Assembly (NCBI GenBank): GCA_035524955.1
Contig: DATLFG010000059.1
Span: 39,236 to 103,235, forward strand
DNA length: 64,000 nucleotides
From: CAMLFJ01 sp035524955
GTDB lineage: Bacteria; Methylomirabilota; Methylomirabilia; Rokubacteriales; CSP1-6
Direction: 5' to 3'
The translations under genes were made by a program, and so were the position numbers. Below are positions 15,575 through 24,800 of the stretch, piece after piece. The notes beneath the pieces were generated by a model that made no database searches, was not told where the DNA came from, and saw only the letters and a program-made list of their open reading frames with translations. Position 1 is the first letter of the stretch; the number at the start of each line of letters is the position of its first letter.

Positions 15575-16139
15575 CCGCTCCTCCGACCGATCCCCCGATG
15601 GCCAGGGTCAGCAGGGTGCGGACGATCTGCTCGGCGGTGACCGCCCCGCCGTCGGTGGCGGCCTGGAGCAGGCAGCCCTCGGCGGCGCCCACGATCACCG
15701 CGGCCACCGCGCCCGCGTCCATGCCGGGGCGGAAGGCGCCGGCGTGGACGCCTTCAACCAGGATGTCCTCCAGGGAGAGGCGGATCTGCTCGCGCTGCCA
15801 GGCGAGGGTCAGCCGGAACTGCTTGTCGTGGCGCGCCCGCATCCAGCCGTGGAGGAAGAGCCCCGAGAAATCGGGATCGCTCTCCCCGTAGGCCCCGAAG
15901 AGGATCTCCATGGCGCCTTCCAGCTTCACGCGGGGCGCGCCCGGACCTCTCGCCACGCGGGCCAGCTCCGCCACGATGGGCAGGCCGCGCTGCTCGACCT
16001 GACTCGCCGCCGGGACGGCGGTTGTCGGGGCCATGGGCGGGGCGGGGGAAGCCGGGACGGGCGCCGGAACCGCGCGGCCCCGACGGGAGCGGATCCGGCG
16101 ACGGGGACGGGCGGGGCGGCGGGATTTCCGCTTCTTCAC
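15561..16139 (-). CDS. TetR-type ligand domain lacking its DNA-binding domain
   Basis: The C-terminal 150 residues of this 192-residue protein match TetR ligand domains (FSGLFLHGWMRARHDKQFRL, then EGVHAGAFRPGMDAGAVAAV and a final helix). The first 40 residues, where the helix-turn-helix should be, are instead a basic Arg/Lys/Pro-rich tract (KKRKSRRPARPRRR). No helix-turn-helix is found in any frame immediately upstream. It is the last gene of the efflux operon, 11 bp after a secreted protein. It may be a truncated repressor or an anti-regulator; GTG is the only start available. Confidence 0.6.
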   Translation of the reverse strand: MKKRKSRRPARPRRRIRSRRGRAVPAPVPASPAPPMAPTTAVPAASQVEQRGLPIVAELARVARGPGAPRVKLEGAMEILFGAYGESDPDFSGLFLHGWMRARHDKQFRLTLAWQREQIRLSLEDILVEGVHAGAFRPGMDAGAVAAVIVGAAEGCLLQAATDGGAVTAEQIVRTLLTLAIGGSVGGAVSGA

Positions 16140-16150
16140 ATCGGGGCAGG

Positions 16151-16525
16151 TCAGTTCCCGGAGGACACGAACTGGAAGGACTCGATCTCCACGCGGAAGC
16201 GGCGCTCGGAGCCCGGGGACGACATGCGGACCTCGAAGGTCGAGGAGCCTCGCGACGGCACGACGCCGAAGACGTAGGCGCGGCCACGGCTTACCACGCG
16301 GCCGTTCTCATCGATCCCCTCCACGCTCACGACGACGCGCTCGCAGGAGGCGTCGGTGCCGTTCCGCACCTCGCCGTAGACCAGGACGCGCCCGCTGCCC
16401 ACCCGCTCGGTGGTGAAGCTCACTGTCAGGCGCGAGGAGGATTGCGGCGTGAAGGTCTGGGCCCGGGCGGCCGGGGCGAGGGCGAGGAGGACCCCCACCC
16501 CCGCGAGCAGGGCGCGGTAGCTCAT
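16151..16525 (-). CDS. Small secreted protein with FxLYD-like domain
   Basis: This 124-residue protein begins with a signal peptide (MSYRALLAGVGVLLALAPAARAQ) followed by a beta-rich domain with VLVYGEVRNGTDASCERVVV and IDENGRVVSRGRAYVFG, the pattern of FxLYD domains. Its start overlaps the permease stop by 4 bp (ATGA), so it is translationally coupled to the efflux operon and probably acts in the periplasm with it. No enzyme motif. Confidence 0.75.
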   Translation of the reverse strand: MSYRALLAGVGVLLALAPAARAQTFTPQSSSRLTVSFTTERVGSGRVLVYGEVRNGTDASCERVVVSVEGIDENGRVVSRGRAYVFGVVPSRGSSTFEVRMSSPGSERRFRVEIESFQFVSSGN

Positions 16526-17754
16526 TCGTACCTCAGCGCGTCGATGGGATTGAGGCCGGCCGCCTTGCGCGCCGGATAGAACCCGAAGAAGATGCCCACC
16601 GCGGCCGAGAAGCCGAAAGCGAGGAGGATCGAGTCGAACTGCAGCAGCGTGCGCCACTCCGCGAAGTAGGCGATCGCGTGGGAGCCGAGCAGGCCCGCCC
16701 CGATGCCGATGACCCCGCCGATCAGCGACAGGGTCACCGCCTCGACCAGGAACTGCGCGAGGATGTCCTTCCCGCGCGCGCCCACCGCCATGCGCAGGCC
16801 GATCTCACGCGTCCGCTCCGTCACCGAGACCAGCATGATGTTCATGATCCCGATGCCGCCCACCAGCAGCGAGACCGATGCGATGGCGGCCAGCAGGACG
16901 GTGAGCACGCGGGAGGAGGCCTCCTGCGATTCGAGGACCTCGGCCAGGTTGCGGAGGTTGAAGTCGTCCTCCTCGTGGGGCTGGAGCCGGTGGCGCTGTC
17001 GCAGCAGCTCCCGCACCTCCTGCTCCGCCGCCTTCATGAGGCGGGCGTCCCGGACCTTGATGCTGACGTGACCGACGGCGCGGCCCTTGGCCTGGTGGCC
17101 ACCGACGACCTTGGTCTTGGCGGTGGAGAGCGGGATCAGGATCTGATCATCCTGATCCTGTCCCCAGGTCGTCTGCCCCTTGCGATCCATGACCCCGATG
17201 ATGGTGAAGGGCACCTTCTTGATCCGGATCACCTGACCGAGCGGGTCGTCGTCGCCGAACAGATTGCGCGCCACCGTCTGCCCGACCATCGCGACCTTGG
17301 ATGCCCCCTCCACCTCCTCCCGCGTGAGCGAGCGCCCGGTGGTCACGGCCCAATCGCGGGCCGGCAGGTACTCGGGCGTCACCCCCAGGATGGTGGTGGA
17401 CCAGTTGACGTTGGAGTAGACGACCTGGGCGCCGCCGCGGACGGCAGGTGCGACCACCTCGACGAGCGGGATGTCGCGCTCGATGGCCAGCACGTCGTCC
17501 TCGGACAGGGACGCCCGGGCGCCGGCCCCGAGCCGCACCCCGCCCTGGTTGACGGTGCCGGGCCAGATGATGATGAGGTTGGAGCCCAGGCTCTGGATCT
17601 GCTCGGCCACCCGGGCCTGAGCCCCGGCGCCCACCGCCACCATGGTGATGACCGCGCCCACCCCGATGACGATGCCCAGCATGGTGAGCGCGCTCCGGAG
17701 CTTGTTGACGCGGAGGGCCCGCACCGCGATGCGCGCGCTGGCGAGGATATTCAT
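16522..17754 (-). CDS. MacB-like ABC efflux permease
   Basis: This 410-residue FtsX/MacB-family permease has an N-terminal membrane helix (KLRSALTMLGIVIGVGAV), a large periplasmic MacB_PCD domain (about residues 45-240), and three C-terminal helices including SVSLLVGGIGIMNIMLVSV and the ERTREIGLRMAVGA motif. It works by mechanotransmission with an ATPase, an adaptor and TolC to expel drugs or peptides from the periplasm. Its start overlaps the ATPase stop by 4 bp. Unlike E. coli MacB, ATPase and permease are separate proteins. Confidence 0.93.
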   Translation of the reverse strand: MNILASARIAVRALRVNKLRSALTMLGIVIGVGAVITMVAVGAGAQARVAEQIQSLGSNLIIIWPGTVNQGGVRLGAGARASLSEDDVLAIERDIPLVEVVAPAVRGGAQVVYSNVNWSTTILGVTPEYLPARDWAVTTGRSLTREEVEGASKVAMVGQTVARNLFGDDDPLGQVIRIKKVPFTIIGVMDRKGQTTWGQDQDDQILIPLSTAKTKVVGGHQAKGRAVGHVSIKVRDARLMKAAEQEVRELLRQRHRLQPHEEDDFNLRNLAEVLESQEASSRVLTVLLAAIASVSLLVGGIGIMNIMLVSVTERTREIGLRMAVGARGKDILAQFLVEAVTLSLIGGVIGIGAGLLGSHAIAYFAEWRTLLQFDSILLAFGFSAAVGIFFGFYPARKAAGLNPIDALRYE

Positions 17755-18530
17755 GACGTCGAGACCTCCGCCTCCACGTCCTCTTCCTCCTGCTCCTCTC
17801 CGCGGGGCAGGCTGGCGAGCTGCTCGCGCGCGACCAGCCGGTCGCGGACCTGCTCGTCCCGGATCAGCCGACCGTCGCGGAAGCCCAGCACCCGGCCCGC
17901 GTAGCGGGCAATATCGGCCTCGTGGGTCACCACCACCACCGTGATGCCCTCCCGGTTGAGATCCTGGAAGACCGCCATGATCTCCACGCTGGTATGCGAG
18001 TCGAGCGCGCCGGTGGGCTCGTCGGCCAGGACCAGGACCGGATCGTTGATCAGGGCGCGCGCGATGGCCACCCGCTGCTGCTGGCCACCCGAGAGCTGGG
18101 CCGGGTGATGGTGCTCCCGATCCGAGAGGCCGACCGCGGCCAGCTTGGCGCGGGCCCGCGCCTGCCGGTCGCGCGGCTGGGTCGCGCAGTAGAGCAGCGG
18201 CAGCTCCACGTTCTCGAGCGCGGAGGTGCGCGGCAGCAGGTTGAAGGTCTGGAACACGAAGCCGATCTTCTCGTTGCGCACCCGCGCGAGCCGGTCGCGG
18301 CCCAGGCGGGAGACGTCGAGGCCCTCGAGGCGGTACTGGCCGGAGGTCGGGGTGTCCAGACAGCCGAGCAGGTTCATGAAGGTCGACTTGCCCGATCCGG
18401 ACGGCCCCATCACCGCCACGAACTCGCCCGGCTGGATGGAGACCGAGACCTTCCGCAGCGCGTGGATTCGCCGCGCGCCGAGGTGGTAGTCCTTGACGAG
18501 GTCTTCGGTCGCGATGAGCGCCTCGGGCAT
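17751..18530 (-). CDS. MacB-like ABC efflux ATPase (LolD type)
   Basis: This 259-residue ATPase has Walker A GPSGSGKST, the Q-loop QTFNLLPR, signature LSGGQQQRVAIARAL, Walker B VLVLADEPTGALDS and the H-loop VTHEADIA. The sequence belongs to the MacB/LolD subfamily. The last 40 residues are acidic (EEQEEEDVEAE) and beyond the usual domain. It starts one base after the adaptor stop and overlaps the permease by 4 bp, so the adaptor-ATPase-permease order is fixed. Confidence 0.94.
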   Translation of the reverse strand: MPEALIATEDLVKDYHLGARRIHALRKVSVSIQPGEFVAVMGPSGSGKSTFMNLLGCLDTPTSGQYRLEGLDVSRLGRDRLARVRNEKIGFVFQTFNLLPRTSALENVELPLLYCATQPRDRQARARAKLAAVGLSDREHHHPAQLSGGQQQRVAIARALINDPVLVLADEPTGALDSHTSVEIMAVFQDLNREGITVVVVTHEADIARYAGRVLGFRDGRLIRDEQVRDRLVAREQLASLPRGEEQEEEDVEAEVSTS

Positions 18531-18531
18531 C

Positions 18532-19914
18532 TCAGAGCCTCAGGCGCGGGGGAGCGCCCGGCTGCGGCCGGTCGCCCGGGAGGGCGACGCCGACGATCAC
18601 CTGCTGGCCTTCCCTGATGTCCCCCTTGGCGATCTCGGTGTAGGTGCCGTCGCCGATGCCGAGCTGCAGCGTGATCGCGGCCGGCTGGCCGTCGGGTCCG
18701 AGCACCCACACGCGTCCGGCGGGCGCCGCGCCCCCGCGACCGCCACTCTGCCCCGGACGGGCCGGCCGCACGCGCTCGGGCGCGTCCATCCCGGGCGGCC
18801 GGAAGCGGAGCGCCGCGTTCGGGATCTGGAGCACGGCCTCCTTCTGCTCGATGATGATCCGCACGTTGGCGGTCATGCCGGGCAGGAGGCGCAGTTGGGG
18901 ATTCTTGGCGCTCACCACCACGTCGTAGGTGACGACGTTCTGGATCACGAGCGGGGCCTTCCGGATCTGGACCACCTCGCCGGTGAAGGTCTGGCCCGGG
19001 AAGGCGTCCACCGTGAAGGTGGCGATCTGGCCGACCTTGGTGCGGCCCACGTCGGCCTCGTCCACATTGGTGTCCACCTGCATGGCGCGCAGATCCTGGG
19101 CGATCGTGAACAGGGTCGGAGCCTGGAGGCTGGCCGCCACGGTCTGGCCCACATCCACGCTGCGCCCCACCACGGTGCCGTCCACCGGGGCGCGAATGAA
19201 GGTCCGCTCCAGGTCCACCTGCGCCTGGCGCAGGGCCGCCTCGTTCTGCACGACCTGGGCCGCCGCGTTCTTCAGCATCGCCTCCGAGACCCGGAGCTGG
19301 GCCTCCGCCGCCCGCACCGCGGAGACCTGGGCGTTCTCCTGGGCCTTCGAGGCCTCCACCTGGGCCACCGCGGAGTCGTAGGCGGCCTGGGCGGTGTCCT
19401 CGTCGGCCTGCGCGATGAGGCCGCGCTCGCGCAGGTCGCGGTTGCGTCCGAGCGTGCGCCGGGAGTCCACCACCGCGACCTGGGACTTGGCGGTCTGGGC
19501 CCGGGCCGCTGCGAACGCGGCGCGGGCATTCTCCAGGTCCGCGCGCGTCTTCTCCACCACCGCCTGCTGATTCAGCACCGAGGCCTTGGCCGCGTCCACC
19601 TGAGCCTTCGACTGGCTCACCTTGGCCTCGTAGGTCTCGGGATCGATGCGGGCGATGACCTGGCCCTTCTTGACCTGCGAGTTGAAGTCCGCGAAGAGCT
19701 CCTTGACCTGGCCGGAGATCTGGGAACCGACCAGCACCGTGATGACCGCGTTCAGCGTGCCGGTGGCCGAGACCGCCGAGGTCAGCGGACCGCGGGACAC
19801 CACCGCGGTGCGGAAGGCGGGCCGCGCTCCGATGCCCTGGGTGTAGAGGTAGCCCCCGCTGATCGCTCCCGCGGTGACCACGATCCCGACGATCCAGAGC
19901 AGGCGGCGCTTCAT
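18532..19914 (-). CDS. Periplasmic adaptor (membrane fusion) protein, MacA-like
   Basis: A 460-residue HlyD/MacA-type adaptor: one N-terminal membrane anchor (LLWIVGIVVTAGAISGGYLY), a barrel-sandwich segment (VLVGSQISGQVKELFADFNS), a long Ala/Gln-rich coiled coil at about residues 95-230, and the second lipoyl half FIRAPVDGTVVGRSVDVGQT. The beta-barrel and membrane-proximal domains follow. A Pro/Gly/Arg insert lies near residue 385. It links the MacB-type permease to the TolC-like protein encoded just upstream. Confidence 0.93.
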   Translation of the reverse strand: MKRRLLWIVGIVVTAGAISGGYLYTQGIGARPAFRTAVVSRGPLTSAVSATGTLNAVITVLVGSQISGQVKELFADFNSQVKKGQVIARIDPETYEAKVSQSKAQVDAAKASVLNQQAVVEKTRADLENARAAFAAARAQTAKSQVAVVDSRRTLGRNRDLRERGLIAQADEDTAQAAYDSAVAQVEASKAQENAQVSAVRAAEAQLRVSEAMLKNAAAQVVQNEAALRQAQVDLERTFIRAPVDGTVVGRSVDVGQTVAASLQAPTLFTIAQDLRAMQVDTNVDEADVGRTKVGQIATFTVDAFPGQTFTGEVVQIRKAPLVIQNVVTYDVVVSAKNPQLRLLPGMTANVRIIIEQKEAVLQIPNAALRFRPPGMDAPERVRPARPGQSGGRGGAAPAGRVWVLGPDGQPAAITLQLGIGDGTYTEIAKGDIREGQQVIVGVALPGDRPQPGAPPRLRL

Positions 19915-19947
19915 GATGATCGGACGCGCGCGGCGCGCGCGGTATTC

Positions 19948-21396
19948 CTAGCGGCGCCCCAAGGCGCGCTCCAGGTTGGCGATGGCGATGCGGAAATCCG
20001 AGAGGGCCTGGGCCTCGGTGGACTGGGCCTGGGTGAGGGCGAGCTGCGCGTCGGTGAGCTCGATGATGTTGGCGACGCCCGCGTCGAACCGTCCCCGGGC
20101 GAGCTGGTAGTTCTCCTCGGCCGACTCCACCGCCTTTCCGGCCGCGCCGATCCGCTCCTCGGCCTCGCCCAGGTTGAGGTACGACTGCTCGACGCTCTGC
20201 CAGACCTGCAGCTCGGCGTCCCGCACCCGCGCCTGGGCCGCCTCGAGATTGGCCTTGGCTTCCTTGTAGCGGGCGACCTTCGCGCCGCCGTCGAAGATGG
20301 ACCAGTTCAGCGACAGGCCGACCGTCCACTCGTTGCCGGAGTCCACGAACCCGTTGCTGGTCCGGGAGCCGAAGGCGGGAGCGCCGGTCACCCCGGTCAC
20401 CCCGTAGGTGCCGCTCCCGAACAGGTTCGGGAAGAAGTCCCGGAACGTCTGGCGGACGGCCGCGTCGGCCGCGTCGGCCTGCGCCCTGACCTGGCGGTAC
20501 TCCGGGCGGTTCCTGATCGCCTCGCCCACCAGATCCTCCCGGTTCATCGGGAACTGCTGGTAGGCGAGGAGATCTCGGACCTCGGTGGGGGCGTTGACCG
20601 CGATGCCCATCGCGGTGTTGAGCGCGACCCGCGCCAGGCTCACCGCGTTCTGGGCGCGGATCACATTGACCCGCCCGTTGGCCACGTCCACCTCGGCGCG
20701 GGTCACGAAGGACTTGGGCTGGGTGCCCACCTGGAAGAAGCCCTGGGCGCTGCGGAGGTTGACCTCCGCCCGCTCGAGCGCGGTCACGTTCACCTCCACC
20801 AGCCGCTTCGAGAGGAGGAGGGTGTAGTACTGGGTCTTCACGAGCTGGGAGATGTCGAGCTTCTGCGCCTCGAGCACCTCCTTGAGGGCCTCCGCGCTGG
20901 ACTTGGCCACGTCCTTGGCCGCCCATGTCCGGCCGAAGTCGAAGAGGAGCTGCGAGGCGGTGATGCTCGCGGACCCGAAGTCGCCCTGGTTGGCGGCCCC
21001 GCTCATCGAGCTGACCGAGCGGGCCCGGCCGTAGCTGCCGGAGCCGGTGAGCTGGGGCAGCAGGGGCGCGAGAGCTTGGCTGACCCGCTGCTGGGCCGCC
21101 ACGTAGTCGCCGATGCGGGCCACGATCTTCGGCGCGTTCTCGATCCCGATGTTGACCGCCTCCTCCAGCGTCAGCTCGCGTCCGATCAGCTCCTGGGGGG
21201 TCGCGAACGGGCGGATGCCCGGCGGGGCCGGGAGCGGCTCGCGTGTCGGCATCGGCGCCGCCGTCGGAATCGGCAGGGGCGGTAGCGGCGTGACCGGGGG
21301 CGCGGGAGCGGGCGTCTGCGCCGCGACCGGGCCGGTTAGCGTCGTGGCAAGCGTGAGCACCAGGAGCAGAGAACGGGGGAAGCGCGGGCGGATCAT
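19948..21396 (-). CDS. TolC-family outer-membrane efflux protein
   Basis: This 482-residue protein has a signal peptide (FPRSLLLVLTLATTLTGPVAA), a Pro-rich segment, and two OEP repeats with the usual helices (LTLEEAVNIGIENAPKIVAR; RNRPEYRQVRAQADAADAAV). ATG 21396 is chosen over upstream frames because AGGGAGA precedes it and because the signal peptide follows at once. Its start overlaps by 4 bp the stop of a decayed RND pump fragment, so it once belonged to an RND operon. It now heads the MacAB-like operon. Confidence 0.92.
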   Translation of the reverse strand: MIRPRFPRSLLLVLTLATTLTGPVAAQTPAPAPPVTPLPPLPIPTAAPMPTREPLPAPPGIRPFATPQELIGRELTLEEAVNIGIENAPKIVARIGDYVAAQQRVSQALAPLLPQLTGSGSYGRARSVSSMSGAANQGDFGSASITASQLLFDFGRTWAAKDVAKSSAEALKEVLEAQKLDISQLVKTQYYTLLLSKRLVEVNVTALERAEVNLRSAQGFFQVGTQPKSFVTRAEVDVANGRVNVIRAQNAVSLARVALNTAMGIAVNAPTEVRDLLAYQQFPMNREDLVGEAIRNRPEYRQVRAQADAADAAVRQTFRDFFPNLFGSGTYGVTGVTGAPAFGSRTSNGFVDSGNEWTVGLSLNWSIFDGGAKVARYKEAKANLEAAQARVRDAELQVWQSVEQSYLNLGEAEERIGAAGKAVESAEENYQLARGRFDAGVANIIELTDAQLALTQAQSTEAQALSDFRIAIANLERALGRR

Positions 21397-21575
21397 GCCA
21401 TGTCTCCCTGAAGCGCGGGCGCGCCCTCCCGCGCCGGTCCTCGGCGCGGGAAGCACTCCTCGAGCACCACGTAGAGCGTTGGGGTCAGGACCAGCGTCAG
21501 CATCGTGGAGACCGTCAGGCCGTCGATGACCACGCGCGCGAGCGGGCGTCGAGACCCCGTTGTCGAGATGGCCCT
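21393..21575 (-). pseudogene. 3' remnant of an RND efflux pump gene
   Basis: The frame ending at the TGA 21395-21393 reads RRPLARVVIDGLTVSTMLTL followed by VLTPTLYVVLEECFP, the diagnostic last membrane helix of CzcA/HAE1-type RND pumps. Preceding residues AISTTGS also fit. Upstream of about 21575 the match stops and no RND sequence remains. The remnant ends in an ATGA overlap with the TolC-family gene, keeping the original coupling. Confidence 0.72.
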
Positions 21576-21753
21576 CCGAGACGTAGCCGGCGGATGGCGT
21601 CAGCCGGCAGGACACCCGGTTGGCGGGCAGGACCGGCAGGCCGAGGCCGACGCGGTGTCCTGTCAGAAGACGCATGGCCATGGCGTGGTCCACCCGGGCT
21701 CAGGACCGCGAGAAGCACCTGGAGGAGTCAATTCCGCCCAATTGTAAGGACCT

Positions 21754-21782
21754 TTGGACTGTAGTCAAGTTTGTGAGATAGT
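21754..21782 (+). promoter_or_regulatory. nrdJ: Candidate promoter of nrdJ
   Basis: TTGGAC (21754-21759), a 17-bp spacer and GATAGT (21777-21782) sit in a locally AT-rich stretch. The leader to ATG 21853 is about 63 bases. No cobalamin riboswitch consensus was found in it. Confidence 0.45.
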
Positions 21783-21852
21783 CCCTTCGGTACCCCACGC
21801 GCGGGTGTGCGCGCCGCCGGGAATACCAGGGGAAGGGGTGGGAAAAGACGTC

Positions 21853-24800
21853 ATGCCGTCCGAGACACGACCGTCCAAGGTGGGCCGCTGGTCCGAGCCG
21901 GCCCTGCGGGTCCTGCGCGAGCGGTATCTCGCGCGGGAGCAGGGACAGGTCCGCGAGACCCCGGAGGAGATGTGCTGGCGGGTGGCCCGGGCCATCGCCT
22001 CCGCGGAGAGCCGCTTCGGGCGGAGCCCGGCCGCGGTCGGGGAGGTGGCGGCCGCCTTCTACGACATGATGGTCGAGGGCTACTTCCTGCCCAATTCCCC
22101 CACGCTCATGAACGCGGGCAAGGAAAACGCGCTCCAGTACTCCGCCTGCTACGTGCTGCCGGTGGGCGACTCGATGGAGGAGATCTTCGAGTCGGTGAAG
22201 GCGGCGGCCATCATCCAGCAGTCGGGCGGCGGCACCGGATTCGCGTTCTCCCGCCTCCGCCCCAAGGACGACGTCGTCCACTCCACGGGCGGCCGCGCGT
22301 CCGGCCCGGTCTCCTTCCTGCGCGTGTTCAACGCGGCCACCGAGGCGGTGAAGCAGGGCGGCGCCCGCCGCGGCGCCAACATGGGAATCCTCCGGGTGGA
22401 CCACCCGGACGTGCTGGAGTTCATCGAGTGCAAGCTCGACGGCGGCATCACCAACTTCAACATCTCGGTCGCGGCCACCGACGCCTTCATGGAGGCTCTC
22501 GCCGCGGACGGGGAGTACGACCTGATCAACCCACGCACCGGCCAGGTCACCGGCCGGCTACGCGCCCGGGAGGTCTGGGACCGCATCGTGCGAGCGGCGT
22601 GGCGCACCGGCGACCCCGGCATGATCTTCATCGATCGCATCAATCGCAGCCCGGCGAATCCGACGCCGGACCTCGGGTTGATCGAGGCGACGAACCCGTG
22701 CATCACCGCGGACGCTCTTGTCCCCACCGATCGCGGCCTGCTCCGCATGGGCGCGATCGCGGAGCGGTATCGGGAGGGCAGCCTGGCCGTCAAGGTGGAC
22801 CAGCGGCTGCTCCCGTCGCGGCTCATGGTGTGGGAGGGCACGAACAACGTGGCGCTGGGCGCCTACGGGCAGGGGTGCCTGCCGATCAGGCGTGCGTTCC
22901 ACTCGGGCGAGCGGGAGACCGTGACGGTGCGGACGGCCGCCGGCTTCGAGCTGACCTGCACCCCGGATCATCGCCTTATGACCGACCGGGGCTGGCGGCA
23001 GGCCGTGGTGCTGCGGGTCGGCGTCGATCGGGTCTGGATCCAGAGTGATCCGGGGGCCTTTGCGGAGGACGCGACATTGCCGGTGGTGGTGCCGTCCGAG
23101 TTCATCGGGCGCAACGGACGGCGATATCATCACGCCCTGCCACAGCGCTGGAGCGCCGATCTCGGCCGCGTCCTCGGCTGGCTCGTGGGCGACGGCTGGC
23201 TGCGCACCGCCGCCTATCCCACGGTGGGCTTCGTGTTCGGGCCCGAGGCCGACGCGGCGCTCGAGCGCATCGCGGGTATCATGACCCCGTGGTTCGGCCG
23301 GCCGGTGAAGGTTCGGACCCGAGCGCGAGGGGTCCGGCACCTCATGTATCCCGGCAAGTTCTTCTCGGGTTTTTTCGAATCGCTCGGCGTCCGACCGGTG
23401 GGCGCGCGCGACAAGGCGGTGCCCGAGACCTTGTTCCGGGCGTCGCGTCCGGCGGTGGTGGGGTTCCTGCAGGGGCTCTTCTCCGCAGACGGCACGGTTC
23501 GGGAGAATCCGAAGACGACCAGCTCGTGGATCGCGCTCACCTCCAAGAGCCGGGAGCTGCTCCGGGGCGTGCAGCTCCTCCTCCTGAATCTCGGGATCAA
23601 GAGCAGCGTGATGGACCGGTCCCGCGCGCCGCGCGCAGGACTCTTCCCCTATCGGACCAAGGCCGGCGAGATCCGCTCGTACGGCTCCGACGGCGTGCTG
23701 TTCGAGCTCGGCATATTCGGGAAGTCGCGTGGCGTCTTTCTCCGGGAGATCGGGTTCCTCGACGACAAGCAGCGTCGCCTCGAGCCGGTTCGCTACGCGG
23801 CCTCCTACGCCCAGAAGTGGAGTGATCCAGTGGCGGCCGTCGTTCCCGCCGGCCCGCGCGCCGTCTACGATCTGACCGAGCCGCAGAGCCACTCGATGAT
23901 CGCCAACGGCTTCGTCGTCCACCAATGCGGCGAGCAGCCCCTCTTGCCGAACGACGCGTGCAACCTCGGATCGGTGAACGTGGCCAAGTTCGCGGTCGAG
24001 CGGGCCGGGCGGTGGGAGCTCGACTGGGGTGAGCTCGAGCGGGTCGTGCGGCTCGCGGTGCGCTTCCTCGACGACGTGATCGAGGTGAACCCGTACCCGC
24101 TCGAGCAGGTGGACGAGATGGTGAAGGCCAACCGCCGCGTGGGCCTGGGGGTCATGGGCTGGGCGGACCTGCTCTTCACGCTCGGCATCCCCTACGACAG
24201 CGAGGAGGCGCTCGATCTGGCCGAGCGCCTGATGGCCTTCGTGCAGGAGAAGGGCCACGACCAGTCGGCCCGCCTGGCTGAGGAGCGTGGCCCGTTCCCG
24301 CACTGGGGGCGCTCCGTGTACCGCCACGGCCGGCCGCTCCGCAACGCCACCGTCACCACCATCGCGCCCACCGGGACCATCTCGATGATCGCGGGATGCT
24401 CCTCCGGCATCGAGCCCGTGTTCGCGCTGGCCTTCGAGCACCGTGTGAAGGGGCCGGACGGCGAGCGCGTGCTGCCGTTCTTCAGCGAGACCTTCGAGCG
24501 GCTGGCCCGGCGGCAGGGCTTCCAGACCGAGGCCCTGATGACGGAGGTGGCCCGCCGCGGCTCGCTGGCCGGCGTCGAGGGCGTGCCCGCCGCGGCGCTG
24601 GCGGTCTTCAAGACCGCGCACGAGATCGACGCGGTCTGGCACGTACGGCACCAGGCCGCCTTCCAGAAGCACACCGACAACGGGGTGTCGAAGACGATCA
24701 ACCTGCCCGAGCGGGCGACCCAGGCCGACGTGGCCGCCGCCTACCGGCAGGCGTGGGACCTCGGCTGTCTCGGCATCACCGTCTTCCGCGACGGCTCGAA

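Noticed and set aside
21660..21852. Cobalamin riboswitch before the B12-dependent RNR gene
   Set aside because: No B12-box-like sequence or receptor core was seen in the leader.
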